This document shows, one piece after another, positions 50,669 to 62,100 of a stretch of 64,000 nucleotides of DNA. A program made the position numbers and the translations under genes. The notes under the pieces were generated by a model. The model was not told the origin of the DNA and did not search any database. It saw only the letters and a program-made list of their open reading frames with translations. This DNA is from Ciona intestinalis (lineage: Eukaryota; Chordata; Ascidiacea; Phlebobranchia; Cionidae). Position 1 is the stretch's first letter; each line of letters opens with the position of its first letter. The stretch is from contig NC_020174.2 in NCBI RefSeq assembly GCF_000224145.3, positions 186,001 to 250,000 of the forward strand. Direction: 5' to 3'.

Positions 50669-50921
50669 TACGTCATCATTACGTCACTTTATACCCTTTT
50701 TCTAATTTACGACGCACTGACGTCACTATTACCTCATTGCGTAATGTTTACGTCATCGTTTTTTGATGTAATATTACCGATTCACAAAATCGGATAACCT
50801 ATTCTGACATCACACTAACATTATGACGTCATTAACAGGCTCGCGACGTAACGACCCGTTGCCGCAACCACCGGATGATACATCATCGTCGTCAGGATGA
50901 CGTCACCGAATAATGACGTCA
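50669..50921. promoter_or_regulatory. cluster of CRE/ATF-type sites
   Basis: Four perfect palindromic TGACGTCA octamers (50718-50725, 50824-50831, 50898-50905, 50914-50921) and three TACGTCAY sites (50669, 50680, 50749) within 253 bp. In this base composition about 0.01 perfect site would be expected. The cluster lies between RFC3 and the gap that probably hides the SLC6 5' end, so it may be an SLC6 promoter or enhancer. Function inferred only from CREB/ATF consensus. Confidence 0.55.
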
Positions 50922-51448
50922 CAGAAATAATTCACTTAGTCGTAATATGTATTTGAAAACTTGCTCATGGCAAGAAATGAAATCTTTTCATATGACGCGT
51001 GATCTCGTGATAATATCACAAACACGTCATATTCACGAAAAATGTTCATGAAATGTTAAATGTGTCAAGCTTAGGTGTCAAGCAAACACAACTCCTTGCA
51101 GGAAATATTACAACCCCGTCCACATCCACTCTAAACAACATCACAATGTCTTAAACTCTAATTAGCAATTAATTTATCAAATAGATAACTGAAAAAAGTA
51201 TCCGACACAGTTCAGTGCTCCTGCCTCTAGCCGTCGAGGATATGGGTTCGAGGCTCAACGCTGCTACCATTGTGGGCGAATGTGGCGTTTAGTTAGACAT
51301 TAAACGGAATATATTCTTATGGTTTGTCCAAATAGTGAACCACACATTATAAAAAGAGAAAAATCTCCAAAAATGTGTTATAACAACTGCCGTTGCCCGC
51401 CATACGTAAATAGTTATGTCGCTTTAACTAATAATGAAATATTTACCA

Positions 51449-54400
51449 TCAAAACATGTCGTCCAATCCTTCTTCTATGAACTGCTTATACATGGCCATA
51501 AACTTTGCCACAAAAGCTTCAATGTGGTAAATATGTTTCTGCCCAAGATGGCTCCGATGTTCACATTCAGCAGCCAGCTGACTTAACTCTGGTTTGAGAC
51601 TTCCGTCACAGTTATGGATCAATTCCTTGTATAAACCCTGGTGGAATTTGACTTCTGTTGCATGTTATAAATAACTTTTATTTATCTCTTGGATTAGAGT
51701 AGCAAAGAAAAAGTAGTTAGAACGGAAAGGATAAAGTGGCAAAACAACTGTCATTAAGACGCGTCTACAGGTCAAGGCATTCTTAAACCTTGGTTGAAAG
51801 AAGCGTGGTTGCCCTACCTATGTTCCCTATCACTGGTTTATCCTTGTATGGATTAGTAGTACCATTCTCTATAGTTGGCACCCCCACAGTGAGACATACA
51901 ATGGGACTTACGGTCCAAGCCAGAGTTGGCCCGTTATCTATAAATCCAACACTCACCCTCATAATAGCATCGGGTGGAATACACTTTGTCAATAATTCAT
52001 AAACTCGGTTCCGTATTTCTAACAACCGACGAGGGCTTTGCTCCGATACAATCATGTTGGCTGTTTCTTTCAGATAAAGCTGTAAAAGTAAATTAAACAA
52101 TATAATTGGAATGAATGTAAATCATATATCTTCAGGTGACGTGGCAATGACAGTCATTAACTTGGGTGTTCTGTTCCATACACCTCCTTGCTGCTTACGA
52201 GTTACCACTTATGAAACTTATTTCTCCTCTTGTGATTGGAAAACGACAGTCGTTAACACTGCCGTATACCACGTAAGCTACCAAAAACTTATTGTTAGCA
52301 CATAATATCTACCTCAATCTAATAATACAAAGTATTATGTGACATATTTTAGGTTTGGGTGGATGTTCCAAATATATAACACATGATAAGATAATAGGCG
52401 ATAAATCCATTTCACCTCCCAGTCAGGTTCCATAATAGTTTGATCGTCAGTCAAAGGAACATGTTGCACCCTGCATGTCTCACTCATCAATAGCGCTCGT
52501 CGTAAGTTTCGTTTCGAAGCAACCGCGATTCTGTGTGGGTGTAAAAGTTTTGAGGAATGTACTTTGGAACTGTGATATGTTATGTGAATTTGGCCCTGAT
52601 ATAGCACTCATATTGTTGGACGATTCTCGTTGCATTATAACAGAATACACCAAGTGCTACTAAATGTACAGCAAACAAAATCAAGTCCAACTAAATATGC
52701 ACCAAAGATATATTTTACCAATAATTGGCATCATCGGTCTCCTAATCAAAAAGCATCTAAATAGAAAAGATTTTTCATAGTACTTGTGATTTGAAAATAT
52801 AAAACAACTCTTGTGAGTATATTTCACAACAGAATACACAAATGCTACCGAGCCCACATCACACAAAATTGTTGGGGGCCAGGAGTGTTTAAAAAGCTAA
52901 AAGTATAAATTATACCCGACCAACCTCCTAGCAAGCTCCTGTGGTATCGGATGACCTTCCTTCTTCCCAACACTTGTCAATATTTTGATGACATCATCAA
53001 TACTTGGTGCCGCGACACGAACGGCTAAACAACGACTTTGGATGGCTGGGATAACCTGGGTGGTTCCAATACAATTATAACCATTGTATATTAAATGTCT
53101 TATACGATACAGCGTTAACTTTTAATGCAATGTCAACTCCCACATATAAGTTATAACACACGAGGCATGTAATAGGTTTTAATGCATTTTTAATATAATG
53201 TCATTACCAAACCTTATATGCTTTAACACAGTATTGATATTAATGTCTGAAACAACTAACAACACAGTGACAGTGGTGTAGTCCTGTACACATGATAATT
53301 TAGTAGGTTTGTTGTCACATGTGGTGTATGAGATAATCCTGAACTTTTAATACAAAACTTTGTGGTGGGAAATGTAACCAGTCAATGAAGCTTCCCATAA
53401 TTTATGCTTAGTAAACATGATAGACTGGACAAATCAATAAATTGAAATATTGTTTTTAGCAAATAAAGAACATATATACATATATTCTTACATTTAAAAC
53501 ACCCCCTTTACCTTGCTGGTTGAATTACAATACAATATAAGTCTGCACGTTGACATATACTTCTCCATGGTTCTTCTCAATGCATGCTGAGCATCTCTGG
53601 TTAGTCGATCAACCTCAGTGAGGACAATCACCTGGTGGTGGGAGCAAAAATGGTGGATTCAATATTGGAACAATATCTTGGATTGGAGAAGTACAACATA
53701 TACCAGTTACTATGATACGCGTATTGTGGAGAATCAAGAAAGTTTTCCATAAAACAATCGCTAGGTTTGTGCCAAAAATGAGTTCTTGGAAACATTGTTA
53801 AAAAATAAATAAATGAAGAAGGGAGACAGAAACAAATGCAGCCACAGCATAATTAATTGACAGGATATTTGACAATTTATATTTATATTTATGCTCATAA
53901 AAAACAAGTATAAATACAAAAGTTAAAAACCTTGAATCGTTTTTGCGCTTTACTTTCAAGCTGGTGGGATTGGGCGACAGTTTTAATCAATTCTTGAACG
54001 ACAACTCTGGAATATTAACAACATTATTTGGGGCATTATGAATAGGAGATTTTAAACTACATATGTTTCTAAATTTCTATCCCACTAAATAGAATACCCT
54101 GATTATGTCTAAATATTTTCGTACCATGTTGTAACGATCTCCCGCTAGTGGGGAATAATAAGTTACATTCATTCAAATAAGTCACTTAGATCCTAACAAC
54201 TTTTTGTGTGCTGCAAAAATAAAGTGCATCACACAAAGCAGCCTCCTCCTACCTGTCATGCATTCCCGCGTCACTCGGTGTGACCTCAATATGATAATTA
54301 CTCGACAAGGCAGCAATCTCAAGTTTCTTCTTAGAAGGAGTGACGAAGTTATGTTTCTCAATCCTCAGTTTTTCAACCCCGGATCCGTAAACCTCGCGCA

Positions 54401-55019
54401 ACAAACACATGATGCGGGTCTTCTTGCCTGGGGTTGATATGTTGGATTAGTGGGAAATAAATGTGCGGTTGTCCAAATTAAAGGAAAAAATCATACAGAA
54501 TGTAGAAAAGTGTGGTAACTCAGAAGCACAAGAAAAAAGTGTTGTGAAAAGTACGTGTCTGACCGCGCCACCAATCACATGAAAGACATAAAATGGGCGT
54601 TCCGGGTGTTGGGGTAAAGAGCCAAATCTGTCCTATATCCCAGGTCCTTGGCACGGATCTTACCCATAAAGAATAAAATGTCAATCAGCACTATTTATGT
54701 GTGTGAAATATCTATGGTTGCCAGCCAATAGGAGTTTGCATGGCAATTGCAGTGTGTGGATAACAGCGGGCATAATTTTTTATGTTACCAAGCCCATTTA
54801 TTCACAAATTTTATTCTAAAAATATATTGCAGCACTACAACACTGAACAGCGTTACCACAGTATAACCAACCCAACGTACCAGCGCCAGGCGGTCCGTAA
54901 AATAAAAGATGCGGAAAATCTCCATTTTCCACCAATTTCTTTAAATTTTCGGCTTGTTCGAGATGGTAATCAAGCTTATTTAACGATTTTGGACGATATT
55001 TGTCAACCCACAAGCTCAT
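51449..55019 (-). CDS. RFC3: replication factor C subunit 3 (RFC3), complete
   Basis: AAA+ subunit of the RFC clamp loader that opens and loads PCNA at primer-template junctions. Eight exons: 54881-55019, 54253-54427, 53931-54006, 53512-53631, 52925-53055, 52416-52530, 51957-52079, 51449-51637. They sum to 1068 nt, 355 residues (human 356). Start [20 protein letters not shown]. Walker A is GPPGAGKKT (split by intron 1). Walker B region is [15 protein letters not shown]. The SRC arginine-finger motif appears as [10 protein letters not shown]. Also [35 protein letters not shown], and the C-terminal [19 protein letters not shown]. Divergently placed against UTP14, 740 bp apart. Confidence 0.96.
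52110..52270 (-). mobile_element. SINE, doubled degenerate 3' body
   Basis: Reverse copy in an RFC3 intron: GTGACGTGGCAATGACAGTC, TTCCATACACCTCCTTGCTG, GAGTTACCACTTATGAAACT, and a second body (GGAAAACGACAGTCGTTAAC). Confidence 0.5.
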
Positions 55020-55758
55020 TTTGTTAAGTTACAGCAAAAACAACAAACAAAAATGTTTCCGTTTTACAGTTTTTCCAAAAGTGAAAATCAGAAAAAAAAA
55101 CATTTCGCGCCAGATCACAAATAGAAATCTGATTTATTTCTTGTTTATTGGGGACTTGTCTGATCAAAATTTAATTTAGTTACGATTTCTAGTACTGTTT
55201 GAAAAAAAAAGAAATTAAAATTTAAACAAATTGGTATAAAATATGTTAAAAAAATTCATTTTGTATTTTTCCGCTTATTTGTGCGTATACGCTTTAACGT
55301 AAACCACGTGTAGTTTTGTTGACAATTGTAGTTAAGTAAAAGAACGCTAAAGTTTTAAGATTACGGAAAATTAAAAAAGGGAAAAGGTTTCTAGATTTAG
55401 ATAATATATAAAGTTACCAGATAAACAGCTTTTGTAGACTAGTCCATGCTCTGTGGTTGTGTTTTACCATTACAGCTTAAACCTTCTACTTTTCTGTTTA
55501 ATCAAAGTATAAGTTGTACAGATTAACCCTATAGACAATTTCGCCGTATATAAATTGTTAAATAAATATAGACCGCACTTACATAACGTGCTCTTTTAAT
55601 ACACCTTAAACGTATTAATTAATCAATGTATAATGGTGCCATCAGTGGGTAACTTGTTTAAACCTATATAGCTATAACATATTAACAGTAAACTTATACC
55701 CTATAACGTTTGTTCTTTCTAAAAGGGGTTTGGGACATATTTGTATAATTTCTATAAA
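55020..55758. promoter_or_regulatory. shared upstream region of RFC3 and UTP14
   Basis: 739 bp between divergent start codons, AT-rich, with no recognised exon. A bidirectional promoter is inferred from gene arrangement only. No TATA box or known site stands out. Confidence 0.4.
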
Positions 55759-57987
55759 ATGGGGATTAAAAACACGGAGATTGAAGTTGAGGAAAGCGAC
55801 TCCCAAAGTGAGGACGAAGAAGTTCACAAGAAGTTGTTGCTAAGTATTGGAGTGGATTTGGACTCAGCGAAGACTGATCATGGGAAGCAAGAAAGAACAG
55901 AGGCAACCAAAGATATTTCCGTGTTTTCGATTTCTTCACAAACTGTCGAAAACTCGAGTTCTAAGATTCGTTTGAATGATTTAATGAAAGGGTTGAAAGA
56001 AACGGTGAATATAAATAATTTGAAAAAGAAAATAACTCGAGTTCAACACCCAGATAGGAGCCTGGATGCGCCGTTGTCAAAACCTGCGGCGGAGAGACTC
56101 CATCGTAAAGTTGAGTACGAGAAAAATAAGAAAGAGCTAAAAAAATGGGACGCTGTTGTACAGAAGAACAGGAAAGCGGAGCAACTTACATTCCCGTTGA
56201 ATCAACAGCCATTAAGAATTGCTCAGGTCGATGAACATGTTGCGAGCACTAAAGCAAGTAATTTGACTCCATTGGAACAAGAGATTTATTCACTTTTGCA
56301 TGGAAACAAGTTTGCTGAGAGACCGGATCATGATTTATCTGTTGCAGAGGAGGCAGCAATGGCTGCTATGAGCTTGGAGGATGCGAGAGAGAGAAGAGCA
56401 GAGCTGCAAAAGCATAGAGCGTTGATGTCGTATCACGAATCAAAGAATAAAAGGATCCACAAAATTAAGAGTAAGCAATATCACAGAATGTTGAAAAAGA
56501 AGAAGAAGAAAGAGATGACGGAGTTGGAAGTGGATGGTGGGGATGTAGAGAAGGGGGAAAGAATGAGAGCAGAGGAGAGAGCTTCATTAAGACATCGCAC
56601 GGGAAGCAAATGGGCGCGGAACAGAGCGCTGATGGCAAAACATGATTCGAACACCAAGCACGAACTGCAGGAACAATTGAACAAACATCGAGAGTTGACG
56701 CAAAAAGTTCCCGAAGTTTTGGAGGATTTAGAAGAAAATGATGAGAAAGATGAAAGCTCAGATGATGAAGGATTTGAGGGGAGAACTTTTACTGTGAGTG
56801 AGGATAACCCTTGGTTGAGATCTGTTCCTGAGGAAGAGGGATCTAAGGATCAAACGGAGGATACTGGAGATGTTGGCAAGAATGTTCCCTTGGATGAAAA
56901 GAATGGCGGCGAAAATAAGTCCTTAGAAGATGAAACGGAAGGAGAAAAGGAGGTTGTTGAACATGTGTTGTTGAAAGAAGAGATTATTCCGCCCACCCTG
57001 TCAGAAGAAGAGGTTTTGAAACCCAGTCGTCGGATGTTGAGATCGTGGTTGATTGAGAAGAATACGTCGCCTGAGGCTTTCGAGATCCAGTTCCCTGTTA
57101 AAGATACGTTTAGTAAGTTCCAAAAAGCGTGCGTGCAACTTAAGGAAGAAGTCCTGGCTGCTGAAGAAGAGATATGCGAGAAAAAGGTGGAAGAGAGAGA
57201 GGAGGAAGACGAAGAAGGGAATGATGAAGGTTTGATTGAAACTATTGATGGTGTTGATGATAATGTGGAAGAAGTTGTAGCAAAAGTGAGGAAACTGGTT
57301 GAAAAATCTGAGGACAATGTGGGAAATGTGAAACGTGTTGAAGTTAGCGCGGAAAAGTCATTTAATGTTGCTGAAACTGATTTGTCCAAAACTGAAGCAA
57401 CGTTTGTGGAAAACGCAGAAGATTTTGATGATCAAAAAATGACGATTCAGCAAGCTTTTGCTGATGATGATGTCATAGCTGATTTCACGGCAACCAAGCG
57501 AAAATTAATCGATGACGAGGCACCGAAAAAAGTTGATTTGTCACTGCCAGGATGGGGGGCCTGGGGGGGTGCAGGGGTTCAGCCAACCAGGAAAAGAAAA
57601 AGGAGGTTTAAACCGTTGCCTCCACGTAAGCCACGTAAAGATGGTGGTCTCGGGAGTGTAATAATCAACGAAAAACGTGACGTTCATATTTCAAAACATC
57701 AAGTCAACCAAGTTCCTCATCCGTTTACAAGCATGGAGCAATTTGAACGCACGATTACGAGGCCTATTGGTGGGACATGGAATACACCGCATACAGTGAA
57801 AGAAATGACCAAACCAAAAGTTGTGACACAGATCGGGGCCATAATTGATCCTATGAATAAATCAGAGGCATTTGAGGAATGCACAGACTCAAAATCAAAA
57901 CTGAAATTTGTAAACGGGAAAAAAGATTCCCGAAAAAATAAGCGAAAACTGCAACGGAATGAAAATTTAATGAAACTAAAAAGTTAA
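55759..57987 (+). CDS. UTP14A: UTP14, U3 snoRNP/SSU processome component, single exon
   Basis: Nucleolar protein needed for early 18S rRNA processing; in yeast it activates the helicase Dhr1. One uninterrupted frame of 742 residues (human about 771). The start was set at ATG 55759 (MGIKNTEIEVEES); the open frame extends a few codons upstream without an ATG. Order: acidic N-terminus, SKIRLNDLMKGLKE, helical WDAVVQKNRKAEQLTFPLNQ, LTPLEQEIYSLLHG, basic NKRIHKIKSKQYHRMLKKKK, KHRTGSKW-type repeat (LRHRTGSKWARN), a long acidic Glu/Asp stretch, and the hallmark C-terminal block LPGWGAWGGAGVQPTRKRKR with PHPFTSMEQFERTITRPIGG. The lack of introns contrasts with every neighbour and suggests an ancient retrocopy or wholesale intron loss. 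Confidence 0.94.
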   Translation: MGIKNTEIEVEESDSQSEDEEVHKKLLLSIGVDLDSAKTDHGKQERTEATKDISVFSISSQTVENSSSKIRLNDLMKGLKETVNINNLKKKITRVQHPDRSLDAPLSKPAAERLHRKVEYEKNKKELKKWDAVVQKNRKAEQLTFPLNQQPLRIAQVDEHVASTKASNLTPLEQEIYSLLHGNKFAERPDHDLSVAEEAAMAAMSLEDARERRAELQKHRALMSYHESKNKRIHKIKSKQYHRMLKKKKKKEMTELEVDGGDVEKGERMRAEERASLRHRTGSKWARNRALMAKHDSNTKHELQEQLNKHRELTQKVPEVLEDLEENDEKDESSDDEGFEGRTFTVSEDNPWLRSVPEEEGSKDQTEDTGDVGKNVPLDEKNGGENKSLEDETEGEKEVVEHVLLKEEIIPPTLSEEEVLKPSRRMLRSWLIEKNTSPEAFEIQFPVKDTFSKFQKACVQLKEEVLAAEEEICEKKVEEREEEDEEGNDEGLIETIDGVDDNVEEVVAKVRKLVEKSEDNVGNVKRVEVSAEKSFNVAETDLSKTEATFVENAEDFDDQKMTIQQAFADDDVIADFTATKRKLIDDEAPKKVDLSLPGWGAWGGAGVQPTRKRKRRFKPLPPRKPRKDGGLGSVIINEKRDVHISKHQVNQVPHPFTSMEQFERTITRPIGGTWNTPHTVKEMTKPKVVTQIGAIIDPMNKSEAFEECTDSKSKLKFVNGKKDSRKNKRKLQRNENLMKLKS

Positions 57988-58401
57988 ATAAGTCAGCGTA
58001 TAATTGTGAATAAAAACATTTTTTTCTATCAAATGGTTTGTTTAGTTTGTGAACTAAAATGCTTATTTACTTTTGGTGTCATGAGGGTGTTTTTTACAAT
58101 AATAATTAAGATTTATTTCCTAAAACAAAATGTTGGCATATAAGTTTGAGATTGTTAAAACTCATTATTTGCATTTTGACTTCACACAAGACTTGCCAAA
58201 ACTTTGTTTATTAGTGAAAGTTTCATGGGCTTATCTGAGATATAGACTATACAGATTGAGAAAAACTGGTGTACATTTGTATTGCTTTGCCAATTTACCA
58301 TTTAAAGTCATGTGATAAATATGAAATATTACTGGTTATGATTCTTAGTTATTAATTTAAAAAAGCTTGAAATTGTGGGTTGGATTTTGGGTTCCGTTAT
58401 T

Positions 58402-58550
58402 TTAGGAGCCAAACTTATTGGTTGTATTTACTTTTACACACATTCTTGTAAAACAAATCTTTTTTTGGTTGTAATGTTTACTGATTAATGCAGTGTAAAA
58501 AACCCAGAGTTGGCCTGTCCACCCTGCCACCCCAGGTTTAGAAACTAATA
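58402..58550 (+). mobile_element. MITE family A, copy 4
   Basis: TAGGAGCCAAACTTATTGGT, GTAATGTTTACTGATTAATG, CAGTGTAAAAAACCCAGAGT, TGGCCTGTCCACCCTGCCAC, CCCAGGTTTAGAAACTA. More diverged at both ends than copies 2 and 3. Confidence 0.6.
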
Positions 58551-58839
58551 AACTATCACTCTGTTAATAACCGACCACTGCTGTTTTGTGTGAATATAAC
58601 ACCTGTGTTTTGATCCAAGTAGGTTTAATACATAGGCTGTGCAATTAAACCTTTATATTGTGATGAATGCCTCATGTCTGGATGCTTTGCTCGAATTGTA
58701 AGAAATTATAAAATCCTGAACCAATTCCAAAGTTGCGTCTTGTGTTCTACGAATAGGACGACCGAGCCAATCTTGTGTTGGAAACAAATTTTGGATTTAA
58801 AACGGTAAGTCTGTTGTAACGAACAATTATTTATGAATG

Positions 58840-59100
58840 AAACTTGTTCGCCCTTGCGTGGAAAGCAACGACAGCCGTTATAACACGGGTGTCCTGTTTT
58901 ATACACCTTTTACCCGCTTACAAGTTACCACGTATGTAACTTATTTATCCTTGCATGGTGGGGCAACGACAGTGGTTATAACACGTGTGTTCTGTTTTAT
59001 ACGCCTCGTGCCCGCTTATGAGTTACCATGTATGTAACTTTGTGGGTGTTTCAACCCAGTGGTTGCTTGGTTTATAGGTTGTTTAAATTGTCAGCCACAC
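58840..59100 (-). mobile_element. SINE with tandemly doubled 3' body
   Basis: Reverse copy just upstream of PDE12: two bodies (ACGACAGCCGTTATAACACG and ACGACAGTGGTTATAACACG, each followed by CCCGCTTA.AGTTACCA), then TTCAACCCAGTGGTTGC and TTTAAATTGTCAGCCACACA. Confidence 0.65.
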
Positions 59101-59195
59101 AGAAAATTCCGTCAATCCATATTCAATGTACTACCAAACACAATAACAAGCATTTATTTTGTAGAGAACACTTTTTATCCCAAACTTTTGAAAGA

Positions 59196-62100
59196 ATGAA
59201 AGTTCTCCGTGTTTCCCAATCTCCTGGCACCGATGTTGTCACTTTGTCTCTGGAGATCAATGGCAAGAATAGAAAAGTGAGTTTTATATCTTATCACCAT
59301 TTATATCTTATCACAGACAAAAACTCTAGCGTAAAACCGCACCCATATAGATTCATGTACAATGTTGGAGTAATGGGCCAAGTCTGGCATAAATCCCAGG
59401 TGTCGTGGCAGGTAGTGCTGCATTAAGACTTGAGCATTTTCAAACCGAATTTCCATTACTGAGTATTTGCCTCAGTTTTTAAGAGCTTACTCATAATTAA
59501 ACATGCTATGACCTGGAGTCACTATTGGGCCAACTCGCACACGGGGTCCCAGGTTTGCCCCACTGAAGACCTCACCGATATACAATACAATCTCTATTAT
59601 TGAGTGTCTATAAACTGCCTCAGTGGGGTCTAGATGGTAGCACCCTGGGTGTTGGGGTAACTGGCCCACTCTGACTTACATCTCAGGTAGCATGTCTTGC
59701 ATTAAGATCCCTACCCACATATAGAATAAAAACCTCAAACTTTCACACTAACCCCTCCAGCTCCACCGTCCCGCTGACGAAACGTTGGAGAAAACTTTCT
59801 GTCGCATTAGGGCGACGTTGCAAAGCTCCGATAAAAACAACAAGAAACGTAAACACGATGAGACGGGGGGATCCCCCATTGAGAAACTTGAGGTTAACGT
59901 TAAACTTTTGAACCTGGATGGTGACAAGGTAGGTGGTTAAGTATGGCAGTGTTTCCAAGTTTATTTCTCCAGTGTTTTCAAGTTTACTTCCCCAGTGTTT
60001 CCAAGTTTATTTTCCCAGTGTTTCCAAGTTTATTTCTCCATTGTTTCCAAGTTTATTTCCCCAGTGTTTCCAAGTTTATTTCCCCAGTGTTTCCAAGTTT
60101 ATTTCCCCAGTGTTTCCAAGTTTATTTTCCCAGTGTTTCCAATTATATTTCCCCAGTGTTTCCAAGTTTATTTCCCCAGTGTTTCCAAGTTTATTTTCCC
60201 AGTGTTTCCAATTATATTTTCCCAGTGTTCTTTGGATGAGAAATGTAATGAAGTTTGGCAGAGGGCATCACTGCTGGAGATCCAGGAAGAGAAATATCGT
60301 GTGGTATACAACCCACCCACCGCAACCATGGTAAAGTTACCACCCTCGCCACTAGCCGGGATGACATTGTATCCATCTTTGCAGTTTGACTTCGCAAGCC
60401 ACCAGTTTTCAAAGTAAGGATACATGATCAGTGCATGCAGTGGCGCAGCCAGAAAAAAATAAAGGGGGGGGGGGCTCAATCAAAAAATGTTATTTTTTAA
60501 AAATTTTTTTGGTTTAAAAGGGGGGGGGGGTCACGACTCCCGAACCCCCCCCCCCCCCTGGCTGCGCCACTGAGTGTATGGTGCCATGGTGGTTGTTGAT
60601 AATGACTAGGCAATAGGCAATTGAGGGTGAGTGTTAATTTAAAGCCATTTGCAGCCATTTTATTGTAACTGTCGTTGTCCAGTATGCGAGGATAAATAAA
60701 TTACAAACTTACATTCATTCAAACGGAACATTAGTGTTATAGTGGGTGTTGTTGCACTGGCACATGCAAATAAATAAGTTGCATTCATTTATATAAGTGA
60801 ATGCTATTGAGGGATTCCGTGCCCCACAGACATAGGTTGTGGCACCCTGGATGCCGGTGTAATGGGCCAACTCCTCTGATCTAAAAGATCCCGTTGCATG
60901 CCAGGCAGTAGAGTCTAGAACCTTACTCATATATAATGTAAATGAAACAATATGAGCATGTGTGCATTATGGTATAACACCTTACATACATTATGGTCCG
61001 AAGATTCACTTGGCTTAGAAGCTCATTGAATAAAAACAACATGAATGGGAAGAAAGGTTCGCCAACCAAGGATAATTGGGTCGTTGTTAGCAATGATAAA
61101 GTAAGTAACTGCATGGAGCATTGAACTCGATAGCCTTTGTCTATATTACCAATGTTATACCACTGAGCCACAGCGTCGGACTATGAGACAAAAAACAATC
61201 AGCCACAAACATACTTGGTAACTCGTAGGTGGGTGTATATAACAGAACACATAACAACTGAGGCTGCCCAACCACACATAAATAAACAAGTTGCAATCAT
61301 GCAGTAATCTTTTACACAGCATCCAATTTGGGTTTTAATTAAAGATAGGCTTGACTAACTATTTGCAGAAAAACAAAAACAAAAACTTGGGTCAGGATTG
61401 GTCTAATACCCAAAACAATACACAATGTTGGAATTGGCTTTTTTAAATCACTCTGCAAGGATAAATAAACTTTATTACCCCCCCCCCCCCAGTTACACAC
61501 CCCAAGTTTTGATGACGTTGGGCATAAGTTCAAGTTACAAGTTACCCCTGGTAGTGAGACCCACCCTGCCAACAATGATGATGTCATCAGTGATGATGTC
61601 ATAATAGCAGAGGATGTATCAGGCCCTGTGTTACCAGCTAGAAGTAGCTACCTGTTCGATTGCCGCCATGTTCATACAACGAAAAAATGCAGCGGTGACA
61701 CGTAAGTGGATTATGAACCTGAACTTTCCGTTTTAAATGAAATACAGATCCAACGACCCAACGAGAATACAGATTATCAAGTCAAATTATTAACCTAAAA
61801 AGGTCAAGAAAAAGTTCATTTTTTCGACCGAACACAAATGTTCTTCTTGTGACAAAGTTCCTGTAGTGAGGTATGACTTGAACCAAAGTTGGTTCATCAA
61901 TCCTCAAGCATGTTACGTTTATGGTTGCATTAGTATATTGTTGTAACATCACAATTCGCTATGCTTGTTTATTTAAAGGTTCCGTATGGTTTGTTTCAAC
62001 ATACTTGCCGATTGTTACGCAACACAAGACTTTGCTCGTAAAGAATTGTTTCCTTATTGTCCTGATGACATCATAAAGATGGATTATCGAATACAACTCA

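Larger units (their letters stand above)
49086..51448. other. region between the gap and RFC3; no confident gene
   Basis: A possible minus-strand exon at about 49472-49555 (after TTTTTTTCAG, ending ATAAG|GTAAGT, reading GFVQIIYLAKPKGKQFKRWE) fits no recognised protein and could be a stray 5' exon. Also here: a SINE core fragment (49330-49425, reverse), MITE B (49956-50151), a MITE A remnant (about 50430-50490), the CRE cluster (50669-50921) and SINE parts (51225-51430). Confidence 0.45.
57988..59195. other. UTP14-PDE12 intergenic with poly(A) signal, MITE and SINE
   Basis: AATAAA at 58009-58014, 22 bases after the UTP14 stop, is the probable polyadenylation signal. Further right are MITE A copy 4 and a doubled SINE. 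Nothing else recognised. Confidence 0.6.

Noticed and set aside
50447-50797. 116-residue plus-strand frame in the CRE cluster region
   Set aside because: Composition not protein-like, no recognised motif, and it runs through a MITE A remnant and the CRE sites.
56850-57389. 179-residue Ser/Thr-rich frame on the minus strand
   Set aside because: Antisense shadow of the acidic stretch of UTP14.
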